This document shows, piece after piece, positions 42,244 to 51,404 of a DNA stretch of 64,000 bases. Source of the stretch: Kordiimonadaceae bacterium (lineage in GTDB: Bacteria; Pseudomonadota; Alphaproteobacteria; Sphingomonadales; Kordiimonadaceae); assembly GCA_017640725.1 (NCBI GenBank), contig JAEPQB010000001.1, positions 1,302,001-1,366,000 on the forward strand, given 5' to 3'. The position numbers and the translations under genes are program-made. How positions within the stretch are numbered: position 1 is the first letter of the stretch; each line of letters starts with the position of its first letter. Below the pieces are notes generated by a model. The model saw only the letters and a list, made by a program, of their open reading frames with translations, searched no databases and was not told the DNA's origin.

Positions 42244-42939
42244 ATGTCAGGAAGAAAACTTTTACTCGTTGATGACGATGTAGATCTGCGCGAGGGCTTG
42301 GCCGACCAGCTGGCTCTGTATGATGAATTTACCACCGAGGAGCGCGGCACCGCCGGTGATGCGCTTGAGTTTCTCGCAGAAAATCAGGTGGATATGATTA
42401 TTTTGGATGTGGGCCTGCCGGACATGGATGGCCGCGAACTGTGCAAACGCATCCGCAAAAACGGCGTGACCGTGCCGATCCTGATGCTGACCGGTAATGT
42501 AACCGAAGCCGACACAGTGCTTGGCCTGGATGCTGGTGCCAACGATTATGTGCACAAGCCATTTAGCTTCAATGTACTGCTGGCACGTGTGCGGGCGCAC
42601 TTTCGCCAATATGAGCAATCTGAAGACGCCACTTTCGATATTGGCCCTTACACATTCCAGCCATCGGCGAAAATTCTGGAAGAGCGCGAAAGCGGCCAGA
42701 AAATCCGCCTGACGGAAAAAGAAACCAATATTCTGAAGTATCTTTACCGGGCGGGCGGCAAAGCCGTTGGCCGCGAAGAGTTGCTGGCCGAAGTTTGGGG
42801 CTATAACTCTGGTGTTACCACCCATACGCTTGAGACGCATGTGTATCGCCTGCGCCAAAAAATTGAGGTGGAAACTGGCGCCAGCCGCATTCTGGTGACC
42901 GAACCCGGCGGTTATAGCCTTCAGGGCCTTGGTGGCTAA
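42244..42939 (+). CDS. cenR: OmpR-type response regulator, CenR-like
   Basis: This is a 231-residue response regulator. The receiver domain has acidic residues 10 and 11, phospho-acceptor D55 in IILDVGLPDMDG, T83 and K105. A winged-helix output domain follows (RLTEKETNILKYLYRAGGKAVGREELLAEVWGY, ending TEPGGYSL). The sequence closely resembles the Caulobacter CenR, an envelope regulator, including GLDAGANDYV and GVTTHTLETHVYRLRQKIE. The partner kinase CenK is not in this window. The ATG 42244 lacks a strong upstream site. The symbol is inferred from similarity. Confidence 0.85.
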   Translation: MSGRKLLLVDDDVDLREGLADQLALYDEFTTEERGTAGDALEFLAENQVDMIILDVGLPDMDGRELCKRIRKNGVTVPILMLTGNVTEADTVLGLDAGANDYVHKPFSFNVLLARVRAHFRQYEQSEDATFDIGPYTFQPSAKILEERESGQKIRLTEKETNILKYLYRAGGKAVGREELLAEVWGYNSGVTTHTLETHVYRLRQKIEVETGASRILVTEPGGYSLQGLGG

Positions 42940-42945
42940 TCCAGC

Positions 42946-43728
42946 TTAAAACTCAAAATCGACAATCACGGGCGCGTGGTCCGAGGGCTTTTCCCAGCCC
43001 CTCGCGTCGCGCGCCACTTCCATATGTTTGGCTGTGTCTTTGATGCTAGGGCTCACCCATACATGATCAAGGCGGCGGCCTTTGTCGGCAGCGTTCCAGT
43101 CACGGGCGCGGTAAGACCACCAGCTGTATAGTTTTTCCGGCAGCGGCGTAAATTCGCGCATTACATCCACCCAGCCATGGGCATCAATCATCTTCATCAT
43201 GCCCTCTGTTTCGATGGGGGTATGGGACACGACCTTGAGAAGCTTCTTATGGTCCCAAACATCGTCAGGGTGAGGCGCGATATTCAGGTCACCCACTACA
43301 ATTGATGGCTCTTTGAGACCTTTGGACCATGCGGTCATTTCTTCCATAAACTGAAGCTTGTGCGCAAACTTGTCGTTTTCTTCAGGATCCGGCACATCAC
43401 CGCCTGCCGGCACGTAAAAGTTATGCAGCGTTGGGCCACCGGCAATTTTCACGGCAATATGGCGCGCATCTCCTTTTTCACACCAATCGATTTTGAAGCT
43501 GTCTTCAAAAGGGGCTTTGGCGGCGGTCGCGACACCGTGATGGCTTTTCTGGCCGTGGATTGCCAGGTGCGGCAGGCCAATTTCTTCAAAGAAATCGGTT
43601 GGGAACATATGGTCCTGCACTTTGGTTTCCTGCAGGCACAGAATGTCAGGGTCGTAGGTTTTCACCAGTTGCTCGACAATGTTTGTGCGCGCGCGCACCG
43701 AATTGATGTTCCACGTGATAATGCGCAT
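42946..43728 (-). CDS. xthA: Exodeoxyribonuclease III (XthA family)
   Basis: This is a 260-residue AP endonuclease and 3'-5' exonuclease of base-excision repair. The catalytic glutamate is 34 in LCLQETKVQD, GDLNIAPHPDDVWD holds the D-N pair, and SDHAPVIVDF at the C-terminus holds the catalytic histidine. RRLDHVWVS matches the DNA-binding block. Length and motif order are normal. It converges with the CenR-like gene with six bases between stops. Confidence 0.95.
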   Translation of the reverse strand: MRIITWNINSVRARTNIVEQLVKTYDPDILCLQETKVQDHMFPTDFFEEIGLPHLAIHGQKSHHGVATAAKAPFEDSFKIDWCEKGDARHIAVKIAGGPTLHNFYVPAGGDVPDPEENDKFAHKLQFMEEMTAWSKGLKEPSIVVGDLNIAPHPDDVWDHKKLLKVVSHTPIETEGMMKMIDAHGWVDVMREFTPLPEKLYSWWSYRARDWNAADKGRRLDHVWVSPSIKDTAKHMEVARDARGWEKPSDHAPVIVDFEF

Positions 43729-43752
43729 AAGTCCCCCTGAAAACTGGATTTT

Positions 43753-44337
43753 TTAAAAAATCAAAAAGCTGTTGCCGATGATGCCGATGGGCCAGCGCCC
43801 GCGCTCAAACAGCTGGAAGCGAAAACTGAGCGGGTGCTCCTCTTCTTCGCCGGCCATGCCAACAAGCGCCGCCTGATACACCGCCTGCGCCGCTGCACCA
43901 GAAGTGGCGAGCACAAAGCTTTCGTCGTCAATGCGCAGAAACTCTGCGGCCTCTTTCGCAGCATCATCGATGCTCTCGGTCACCGCCTGCGCCACATGGG
44001 TCATCACCATCTCGAGCACCTGGCCATCAATCGCCAGCAGCACTTCGTCCGTGAGTGCGGCACGGAGCTGTTCTTCTGCTTCCCAGGCCGGGCTGTTGAA
44101 TTCAGTGTTTTCAGCGGCTGATGCTGCATCTTCCCAGTCATAGAGAAAGGCGGGTTCTGCCTCCGGAAACCCAAGCGCTTCAGCATACTCGCGCGCAAGC
44201 TTGACAGTTTCCCGGTCAGGGTCTTCGCCCAGCGCCCTGAACCAGCGCACGTCGCTTGCGAGCGCAACGAAAGGTGCCACCGATTTCAGGCTGGGGAAAT
44301 CCTCGAGCAGGTCGTCAATTTCGCCGTCAACATCCAT
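43753..44337 (-). CDS. Conserved hypothetical protein (194 aa, acidic)
   Basis: I do not recognise a named family, though similar proteins are widespread in alphaproteobacteria beside xthA. The protein is acidic and mostly helical, without signal peptide or membrane segment. It contains FRALGEDPDRETVKLAREYAEALGFPEAEP near residue 35-65 and ends in a beta-rich stretch PLSFRFQLFERGRWPIGI. No catalytic motif is evident. It starts 25 bases before xthA's start on the same strand, so the two are likely co-transcribed. Confidence 0.7.
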   Translation of the reverse strand: MDVDGEIDDLLEDFPSLKSVAPFVALASDVRWFRALGEDPDRETVKLAREYAEALGFPEAEPAFLYDWEDAASAAENTEFNSPAWEAEEQLRAALTDEVLLAIDGQVLEMVMTHVAQAVTESIDDAAKEAAEFLRIDDESFVLATSGAAAQAVYQAALVGMAGEEEEHPLSFRFQLFERGRWPIGIIGNSFLIF

Positions 44338-44442
44338 GTCAGCTGTCCAAAACTGTGAAACGTTTCGGATTTTGTAGAGCAGAAGCCCCGATTTGACCAG
44401 CGGTTAAATGGCCATATTCGGCGGTTGTGTTGGCGGGGTTTT

Positions 44443-45120
44443 TTATCTGGGGCGACGGCGGCGCGCAAGACCGCGCGGGTCATCGAATTCCCAAAGCTTT
44501 TCAGCAAGCTCCACATTGATCTTCGAGTCTAAAAGCTCAACGGACGTGATCTGCCCTTGCGCGTCGGTTACATCCCACCTAAGGAGCCGAAGTTTCTGGT
44601 CTACATAGGGTTGCTGCTGAAAATAGACCGTGATGTGGCCAAGTTCCGGCCGCTCCACATCCACCGCGTGCAACGCGACAAGCTCAGGGTTGTCAAAGGG
44701 TGCCACTTCAATATTGGCACCAATGCTCGCAAGATCCGTCGAGCCGCCAAGCAGAGCCCTAAGCGGTGTATCGCCAACCGGCCAGCGGGTGACCTGACCA
44801 ATTTCATAGTCGATGAAGTTGAGCGTTTTGCCGTCTGCGACCACCAGAAACGGAATGTCGTCTTCATAGTCAAATCGCACCCGGCCTGGTCGCGCGAGCG
44901 AAAGCTTGCCTTTGGCAACACCACCGTCCGGCGCATACTGGATAAAGTCAGCCTCCAGGCTCTGCACCGTATCCATATAGGTTTGCACAAGGCCAAGCGC
45001 CTTCAAGGACGTATCCTCGGCGATGGTTTCTTCCTCAAGGGGCGGCAAGGGCGGTTCTTCCTGCGCTAAGGCTGGCAGGGCTGCCACCACCAGTAAACTG
45101 ATAATACTCAACACTTTCAT
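44443..45120 (-). CDS. lolA: LolA-type outer-membrane lipoprotein carrier
   Basis: This is a 225-residue periplasmic protein. A signal peptide spans about residues 1-19 (ending ALPALA). The mature part matches LolA: YMDTVQSLEADFIQYAPDGGVAKGKLSLARPGRVRFDY, then VVADGKTLNFIDYEIGQV and PLRALLGG. LolA ferries lipoproteins from LolCDE to the outer membrane. The start is ATG 45120; the longer upstream frame overlaps ftsK and has no export signal at its start. It lies 46 bases after ftsK on the same strand, a conserved order. Confidence 0.9.
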   Translation of the reverse strand: MKVLSIISLLVVAALPALAQEEPPLPPLEEETIAEDTSLKALGLVQTYMDTVQSLEADFIQYAPDGGVAKGKLSLARPGRVRFDYEDDIPFLVVADGKTLNFIDYEIGQVTRWPVGDTPLRALLGGSTDLASIGANIEVAPFDNPELVALHAVDVERPELGHITVYFQQQPYVDQKLRLLRWDVTDAQGQITSVELLDSKINVELAEKLWEFDDPRGLARRRRPR

Positions 45121-45166
45121 GGGTTTTCTTTCTGCTGTCGCTATGCGTCTGTTTTTGTTGTTTTCT

Positions 45167-47587
45167 TTAATATTCTTCTTCGCGCTCAGGCGTAAGGATC
45201 TCACGCTGGCCTTTATGGTTTGGCGCACTGATCACACCTTGCGCTTCCATATCTTCAATCAGCGTCGCGGCTTTATTGTAACCAATTTTCAACCGCCGCT
45301 GGATGTAGCTTGTCGAGGCGCGCCTGTCGCGCTGCACAATATCCACCGCCTGATCATACAGGCTTTTTTCTTTATCATCCCCAGATGGACCTGGGATGAA
45401 CGGGCTATCGAAGCCTTCTTCAGGCTCTTCGGTAACCTCTGCCAGATAGTCTGGCGCGCCCTGTTTCTTCAGGTGCGTCACCACGTCTTCAACTTCGCTG
45501 TCGTCCACAAAGGCGCCGTGCACCCGGGTGATGCGCCCGCCACCGGCCATAAAGAGCATGTCACCCATGCCAAGAAGCTGCTCCGCACCCTGCTCACCGA
45601 GGATGGTGCGGCTATCGATCTTGCTGGTTACCTGGAAGCTGATCCGGGTTGGGAAGTTAGCCTTAATTGTACCGGTGATCACATCCACGGAAGGGCGCTG
45701 TGTCGCCATAATCAGGTGGATACCGGCCGCCCGCGCCATTTGCGCAAGGCGCTGAACGGTGGCTTCCACATCCTTGCCTGCAACCAGCATCAGATCAGCC
45801 ATTTCATCAATAACAATCACGATGAACGGCAGCGGCGTGAAATCAAACTCCTGTTCTTCAATCACCGGCTGGCCGGTTTCCTTGTCAAAACCGGTTTGCA
45901 CCTGCCGCACCAGCCGCTCGCCTTTGGCGTTGGCTTCAGACACGCGCTTGTTGAAGGCTGCCAGGTTGCGCACGCCCAGCTTGGACATGTTGCGGTAACG
46001 CTCTTCCATCTCACGCACCGCCCACTTAAGCGCCACCACCGCTTTTTTGGGTTCTGTCACCACAGGCGTCAGCAAATGCGGAATGTCGTCATAAACCGAC
46101 AGTTCAAGCATCTTGGGGTCCACCATGATGAAGCGCAGCGTCTCGGGGCTGTGGCGGTACAGAAGCGACATGATCATGGTGTTAACACCAACCGATTTAC
46201 CCGAGCCGGTTGTGCCCGCAACAAGCAAATGCGGCATGGAGGCAAGGTCTGCGACCACTGGCTCGCCGCCGATGTCTTTACCCAAAATCACAGCGAGGCG
46301 TGCCTTGGTGGTTTCAAAGTCTTTGGACGCAAGCAGTTCGCGCAGGAACACGGTTTGGCGGTCACTGTTCGGCAATTCGATGCCAATGGCGTTGCGACCA
46401 GGCACCACAGCCACACGAGCTGAAATCGCACTCATCGAACGGGCAATATCGTCAGCGAGACCAATCACCCGCGCTGACTTCACGCCGCGCGCAGGCTCCA
46501 GCTCATAGAGTGTAACGACCGGCCCCGGGCGCACGTCGTTCACTTCACCCTGCACGCCAAAATCATCTAGCACCCCCTCTAACATGCGGGCATTTTGCTC
46601 CAGCGCTTCAGCGCTCACACGGCCCAGTTTCTCGGGCGGTGGGGGCGGCGCCAACAACTCGAGTGGCGGCAGGCGATAGTTTGACCCGTCGCCAAGATCA
46701 AAGGTGGCTTGCGCTTCTTTGGCTTCGCGCTGACCTCGTTTGGTTTTCGCTGGCGTGCGCACGCGTTTGGCTGCTGGTTTGGGTTTTGGGGCTGGTTTGC
46801 TGCGCTTGGCGGCCGCCGGTTTGGCACTTGGTTCAATGCGTTCTTCAAGTGTTTCTGCCGATGCCTCTCTTCGGAAAATTGCCGCGAAAACAGCATTGAG
46901 AGCAGTCCACACGCCCACCAAAACTGCCACGAGCCCTTGCCATAGCTTTAGCGAAACAGCTTTGCACAAGTCAACAAACCAGCGCCACTCTTCCCGGTTT
47001 AAGGCAAACGAAAACAGATAGGCTGGCAGGCCAAGTAGAACAAATACGATGGCATACACCCAGCTTGGCACAACAATCAGCTCGCCGGTGAGACCGACCA
47101 TCAGAGAATAAAGGCGCTGGCCAAGCACGCCGCCGTACCCGCTTTGCACTACAAAATCAGGATCGGGTGCCGGCACACTGATGGCCACGGATAGCAGAAT
47201 GATGCCAACCGGCAATGCTGCGAGGTTCAGCCAAAACAACGGCAGCCATCTGAGCCGCATCAGCTTCAGGCTCCAAATGACCAGGGGTATCAACAGCAAG
47301 TATGACGCAAGTGCCAGCGTTTGCATCAGGATGTCGGCAATGATGGCGCCGTATGTCCCCAGCAGATTAGTGGCGGCCGCCCGGGTTTGCGTATTGATGT
47401 CCGGGTCTTCAGGATTGTAACTCCACACCGATACAGCAATCGCAACGGCGACAGCGAGAATCAGCAGCCCCAGCAAACGCCATCCACTGTTTTTCAGAAA
47501 TACAGCAAATGCCGGTGGTAACAGGGGTGCCTTTGCGGTTTTGCTGGTTTTGGTCGCTGATGTTTTGCTTCGCTTGGCGGTTGCCAC
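45167..47587 (-). CDS. ftsK: FtsK, DNA translocase of the divisome
   Basis: This is an 806-residue protein. About four transmembrane segments lie in residues 30-195, then an alanine-, lysine- and proline-rich linker (220-280). The motor domain carries Walker A GTTGSGKSVGVNT near residue 432 and Walker B IVIVIDEMADLM near 560. A C-terminal gamma domain (YDQAVDIVQRDRRASTSYIQRRLKIGYNKAATLIEDME) recognises KOPS sequences. FtsK pumps chromosome ends through the septum and supports XerCD. The start is GTG 47587, behind AGGA. Confidence 0.97.
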   Translation of the reverse strand: MATAKRSKTSATKTSKTAKAPLLPPAFAVFLKNSGWRLLGLLILAVAVAIAVSVWSYNPEDPDINTQTRAAATNLLGTYGAIIADILMQTLALASYLLLIPLVIWSLKLMRLRWLPLFWLNLAALPVGIILLSVAISVPAPDPDFVVQSGYGGVLGQRLYSLMVGLTGELIVVPSWVYAIVFVLLGLPAYLFSFALNREEWRWFVDLCKAVSLKLWQGLVAVLVGVWTALNAVFAAIFRREASAETLEERIEPSAKPAAAKRSKPAPKPKPAAKRVRTPAKTKRGQREAKEAQATFDLGDGSNYRLPPLELLAPPPPPEKLGRVSAEALEQNARMLEGVLDDFGVQGEVNDVRPGPVVTLYELEPARGVKSARVIGLADDIARSMSAISARVAVVPGRNAIGIELPNSDRQTVFLRELLASKDFETTKARLAVILGKDIGGEPVVADLASMPHLLVAGTTGSGKSVGVNTMIMSLLYRHSPETLRFIMVDPKMLELSVYDDIPHLLTPVVTEPKKAVVALKWAVREMEERYRNMSKLGVRNLAAFNKRVSEANAKGERLVRQVQTGFDKETGQPVIEEQEFDFTPLPFIVIVIDEMADLMLVAGKDVEATVQRLAQMARAAGIHLIMATQRPSVDVITGTIKANFPTRISFQVTSKIDSRTILGEQGAEQLLGMGDMLFMAGGGRITRVHGAFVDDSEVEDVVTHLKKQGAPDYLAEVTEEPEEGFDSPFIPGPSGDDKEKSLYDQAVDIVQRDRRASTSYIQRRLKIGYNKAATLIEDMEAQGVISAPNHKGQREILTPEREEEY

Positions 47588-47783
47588 AGATCCTGCCCTT
47601 GTTCACCCGACTTTGCGCTTTTGCACACAAATTCCGGTATTCTGCTTTTATTCACACCTACTTTAATGCGCCATCAGCCTTCAGGACAAGAGCGGCATTT
47701 GTAAGGCATGTTTTTTGGCTCGATTGCCGACGTGCGACAGGTTGGCGCTGGACAGGGTTCTTGAAGCGGCCTAGACACAGTGC

Positions 47784-49022
47784 ATGAGCTCTGCGCGCAA
47801 AAAAACCAAACCTCAAACATTTGACGCAACCATCATTGGTGGCGGCATGGTTGGGCTGACAGCTGCCATTGGCCTCGCGCGCCATGGGTTTGAAGTTGCC
47901 GTAATTGACCGGGGGCCCATCGGCGATTTGACCGCCGTGGAATATGACGGCCGTGCCAGCGCACTTGCATTCGCTACGTGCAGAATGCTGGAGGCGCTGG
48001 GCATTTGGGCCCACATGGAACCCTTTGCTCAGCCCATCAATGAAATCCGTGTGTCAGACGGGCCCTCGTTGATGCATTTGCATTTTGACCATAAAGCACT
48101 TGGTGATGGGCCGCTTGGCAACATGGTGGAAAACCGGCATACCCGGCTTGCACTGTTCAAGCGGATTGAAGAATTGGAGAATATCTCGCTCTTCATGGCG
48201 TCCTCCATTGCCACAGTGGAAACAAGTCAGGAAGAAAGCCGCGTAACGCTTGAAGGTGGTGACGTGATTTGTGCCAAGGTGCTGGTTGGCGCGGACGGCC
48301 GCAACAGCATGGTACGCAAAAAGGCAGCCATTCCGGTTTCCACGTTTGAATACAAACAGCATGGCATAGTGTGCTCCATTGAGCACGAGCTTGCGCACCA
48401 GGGAATTGCCCATGAACGCTTTCTGCCATCAGGTCCATTTGCCATCCTGCCACTGACGGGCAATAGAGCGTCATTGGTTTGGACGGAAAAAAGCCATCTG
48501 GTGGACACCATCATGGGCCTGTCGGACCGGTCATTCACCGCAGAAGTGCAGCGCCGGGTCGGCGATTTTCTGGGTGAGGTCAAGCCGGTTGGCGGTCGTT
48601 GGGCCTATCCGTTAACCCTCCAGTATGCTGATACATACACAGACAACCGGCTGGTTATTCTGGGTGACGCAGCCCATGGTATTCACCCCATCGCAGGTCA
48701 GGGCTTAAATCTTGGGCTGAGGGACGTTGCCGCGTTGGTTGAGACGCTTAGTAACGCAGCGACAGTTGGTCTGGATATTGGCTCCGAGCAGGCACTTGCC
48801 ACCTATACGCAGTGGCGGCACACCGATAACGCCTCGCTGATCAGCGTTACTGATCTGCTCAATCGCCTGTTTTCAAATGATGTTGCGCCTGTGCGGGTTG
48901 CACGCGACATTGGCCTTGCGGCAGTTGAACAAGTTCAACCGCTGAAGAATTTCTTCATGTCGCACGCCAGAGGCACCGTGGGCGAGTTGCCGAAACTGCT
49001 TCAGGGCGAACTGGTGCAATAG
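47784..49022 (+). CDS. UbiH/UbiF/COQ6-family FAD-dependent hydroxylase
   Basis: This is a 412-residue FAD monooxygenase. The dinucleotide-binding IIGGGMVGLTAAIGLA is at about residues 16-31, the D-G motif LVGADGRNSMVRK near 170, and GDAAHGIHPIAGQGLNLGLRD near 292. It probably hydroxylates a ubiquinone precursor. Alphaproteobacteria use UbiH, UbiF, UbiL or UbiM variants with differing site specificity, which cannot be assigned here, so no symbol is given. It is divergent from ftsK and followed directly by the DUF2244 gene. Confidence 0.88.
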   Translation: MSSARKKTKPQTFDATIIGGGMVGLTAAIGLARHGFEVAVIDRGPIGDLTAVEYDGRASALAFATCRMLEALGIWAHMEPFAQPINEIRVSDGPSLMHLHFDHKALGDGPLGNMVENRHTRLALFKRIEELENISLFMASSIATVETSQEESRVTLEGGDVICAKVLVGADGRNSMVRKKAAIPVSTFEYKQHGIVCSIEHELAHQGIAHERFLPSGPFAILPLTGNRASLVWTEKSHLVDTIMGLSDRSFTAEVQRRVGDFLGEVKPVGGRWAYPLTLQYADTYTDNRLVILGDAAHGIHPIAGQGLNLGLRDVAALVETLSNAATVGLDIGSEQALATYTQWRHTDNASLISVTDLLNRLFSNDVAPVRVARDIGLAAVEQVQPLKNFFMSHARGTVGELPKLLQGELVQ

Positions 49023-49024
49023 GA

Positions 49025-49555
49025 ATGGCAGAAGCGGGCAAATACGAGACCGTTGAGAAAACCGCCCCAGCCGAAAATGCACGTGCGCAATCACCCAACT
49101 ATGACCTGAACCTGAAATTGTTCCCGCAGCGGTCGCTAAAGCCCGAGCATTTCTCAAAAATGCTGCTGGTTTTGATTGTGATCTGCACGCTCGCCAGTAT
49201 CCGATTCATCATCGTCGGCGCTTGGCCTGTTGTGTTGTTTTTGGGTGCTGATGTTCTCGCGCTGTGGTTTGCGTTTTTCCTCAGCTACCGGCGCGGACGC
49301 ATTTTCGAAACCGTGCAGCTTTCCAAAACGGATTTGATCATCACAAAAAGTGACGCAAACGGGCGGGTGACAAGCACGCGGTTTGAGCCCTATTGGGCGC
49401 ATGTTTCGCTCAGCACTATCGGCGCGGATAAAAACACCCTGACCATCAGCCATCATGACAAACGTGTAGAAATTGGCGATTTTCTGGTGCCGCATGAGCG
49501 CCGCCAGCTGGCCGAGAAAATTTCAGATGCCCTGCAAGTCTGGCGGGCGCGCTAG
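49025..49555 (+). CDS. DUF2244-domain membrane protein
   Basis: This is a 176-residue protein with two adjacent hydrophobic segments (about residues 45-65 and 68-88) and a C-terminal soluble domain (YRRGRIFETVQLSKTDLIITK, ending IGDFLVPHERRQLAEKI). DUF2244 proteins are widespread in alphaproteobacteria and of unknown role. It starts two bases after the hydroxylase stop, so it is surely in the same transcript. The converging NTF2-like gene ends one base after this gene. Confidence 0.9.
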   Translation: MAEAGKYETVEKTAPAENARAQSPNYDLNLKLFPQRSLKPEHFSKMLLVLIVICTLASIRFIIVGAWPVVLFLGADVLALWFAFFLSYRRGRIFETVQLSKTDLIITKSDANGRVTSTRFEPYWAHVSLSTIGADKNTLTISHHDKRVEIGDFLVPHERRQLAEKISDALQVWRAR

Positions 49556-50017
49556 TTATTCAGCAAACTGATTGGGAAATGTTTCACAGTCCACCTCGGC
49601 TGGCATATCAATGCCATACAATATGCGCCATCCATCCGCGGTTTTGCCCAGCGTGAACTGGTTCACGCCGCACCCAACGAGATCACCCTTGTAGCGGATG
49701 GTGAAGGGTGCCCATACGGTGGCGAGCTCCGCGCTTTTTGAGAGAACCTCTACACCAAATATCTGCTCGTCTGCGTCACCTTCTGCTTGCTGGTCGACCC
49801 AGTTTATCCAGCGATCAAAAGTGCCTTGTCGCAAGGCGCCATCCGGCTGCAACCGATCGAGCCGTGCATCATCAACCACCATGGCGCGGATGGCGGCGCC
49901 GTCACCAGCGCGCATGGCATCAAACAGTTTTTCAACAACTTGCTCAGCTTCGCTCTCAGCCTGAGACGGCACAGCAAGACCAAACACTGCCAGCGCGGCA
50001 ATTACCATATTTCTCAT
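49556..50017 (-). CDS. Secreted NTF2-like (DUF4440-type) protein
   Basis: This is a 153-residue protein. A signal peptide covers about residues 1-20 (MRNMVIAALAVFGLAVPSQA). The mature domain is NTF2-like: VVEKLFDAMRAGDGAAIRAMVVDDARLDRL, then WAPFTIRYKGDLVGCGVNQFTLGKTADGWRI. Two cysteines (in GCGVN and DCETF) could form a disulfide. The role is unknown. The start is ATG 50017 behind GGGGAG. It lies downstream of the trypsin-like protease gene on the same strand. Confidence 0.8.
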   Translation of the reverse strand: MRNMVIAALAVFGLAVPSQAESEAEQVVEKLFDAMRAGDGAAIRAMVVDDARLDRLQPDGALRQGTFDRWINWVDQQAEGDADEQIFGVEVLSKSAELATVWAPFTIRYKGDLVGCGVNQFTLGKTADGWRILYGIDMPAEVDCETFPNQFAE

Positions 50018-50122
50018 GAAACTCCCCTTCACCTCTAAGCCCTGTTTTTGGGTATCAAAGCTGAAAAGCAGCGACAAGGCTTTTGTGAGTGAAATAAATG
50101 CAATTAAACCAAAGACATAGGG

Positions 50123-50956
50123 TTATTGGTCCACCGAGCAATAGACCTGGGCGATCCGCAAACTGGCGCGATAGCCATCGGCGATACTGTCGAAATTCGC
50201 ATTTGAGATACTGTCATTGCTTGCGCTTTCCGACGCGCGCGAAATCAACGCAGCCTCAGCGAACACTTTTGGGTTGGTGGTGTAGACGCGCCCTCTGCGC
50301 GGAGCGCCCGCAACCACTGTACCTACGATGCGCCCGTTCGCATCCAGAACCGGCCCGCCGGAAATACCCCCAAGAGACCCAGAAAACACCGGGCGCCGCT
50401 CCCGCTCCACCCAGGCAATGACCCGTTCCCGCGTGTTGTAGCGCCCGCGCGACTTCATAACCGTTTCCCCGATCACCGTGGCCCGCACGTCCGCCGGTAC
50501 GCCCTGAGGGTAGCCCATCATGAAACCGTCATCGCCGCGCGTGGGCGCTTGTTCCGTAAGTTCAAAAGGTTTCACCCGGACCTGATCAGTTTTCAAGACG
50601 GCAAAGTCACGGTTGTTGGCCACAGCCTGAAGGCGCGTTGGAATGGCGCGCCGGTCTTTAATAAGCGCGATAGCATCGCAGTCCTGAATGACGTGCCGTG
50701 CGCTTACATACGTACCCTCGTCATCGACCGCAAAGGCGGTACCGACACTGGCGCGGCTTTTTTCTTCAATATCGACAATGACGGCGGAGCTGATATCCCG
50801 TGGCAGGCGCGCACTGTCAGGCACGCTGACAGACGGGCCCGGTTTAGTGGGAGACGGCGCTGCACGCCGGGGGGGTTCCTGGTCCGTGCTAGCATAACGG
50901 ACAATGAAAAACAGGATCGCTGCCGTATAGAGCAAAAATTCGAACCGCCGACGCAT
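50123..50956 (-). CDS. Membrane-anchored trypsin-like serine protease
   Basis: This is a 277-residue protein. A single N-terminal hydrophobic segment (about residues 6-22) would tether it in the inner membrane facing the periplasm. The S1-type triad is visible: H88 in SARHVIQDC, D117 in NNRDFAVLKT, and S199 in GGISGGPVLDANGRIVG. There is no PDZ domain, unlike DegP. A proline-rich linker (residues 28-50) joins anchor and protease. Its neighbour upstream is a DUF350 membrane protein, 11 bases away, so the two probably act together. Substrate unknown. Confidence 0.85.
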   Translation of the reverse strand: MRRRFEFLLYTAAILFFIVRYASTDQEPPRRAAPSPTKPGPSVSVPDSARLPRDISSAVIVDIEEKSRASVGTAFAVDDEGTYVSARHVIQDCDAIALIKDRRAIPTRLQAVANNRDFAVLKTDQVRVKPFELTEQAPTRGDDGFMMGYPQGVPADVRATVIGETVMKSRGRYNTRERVIAWVERERRPVFSGSLGGISGGPVLDANGRIVGTVVAGAPRRGRVYTTNPKVFAEAALISRASESASNDSISNANFDSIADGYRASLRIAQVYCSVDQ

Positions 50957-50967
50957 TAATCGCTCAC

Positions 50968-51381
50968 CTAACCGGAAATAGCGGCCGCATTGATGAATGC
51001 AGTGGCAAGCTTGACGGATACCAGGAAGGTGGCGGCAGCAATGTCTCCCGCTTCAATGCGCGCCGAAATGTCTTTCAGGAAAAGGTCCGCGAGTCGGAAG
51101 GCGATCAGTTGCAGCACCAACGCCACAACGCCCCAAATAACAAGATCCCATAGGGATATGGCTGCTGCGAGGGAAAAGGCGAGCGGTAGAGAAAGACCAA
51201 CCATGGCGCCGCCAAGCGACAATGCAGCCGCCGTATTTCCCGCCCTGATCAGCTTCAGTTCATCATGTTTGGTGAGCTTCATATAGATGAACACACCAAT
51301 GAACAGAATGACCAGACTAACGGCCGAGTGCACCATGAAGATGGGCAGTCCGGCCCAAAGTGCGAGCATCGCTTCGTTCAT
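50968..51381 (-). CDS. DUF350-domain membrane protein
   Basis: This is a 137-residue inner-membrane protein with about four hydrophobic segments (about residues 8-32, 50-72, 75-95 and 110-130). It matches DUF350, a family of unknown role in which two copies of a helical hairpin occur. The start is ATG 51381 behind GGGGGATTTT; a TTG four codons upstream is part of that ribosome-binding site. It sits between dapB and the trypsin-like protease on the same strand. Confidence 0.82.
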   Translation of the reverse strand: MNEAMLALWAGLPIFMVHSAVSLVILFIGVFIYMKLTKHDELKLIRAGNTAAALSLGGAMVGLSLPLAFSLAAAISLWDLVIWGVVALVLQLIAFRLADLFLKDISARIEAGDIAAATFLVSVKLATAFINAAAISG

Positions 51382-51404
51382 AAAATCCCCCAATTACTGC
51401 GAGG

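Noticed and set aside
45023-46423. 466-codon open frame on the plus strand opposite ftsK and lolA
   Set aside because: It crosses two clear genes on the other strand and has no recognisable domain. It arises from codon bias.
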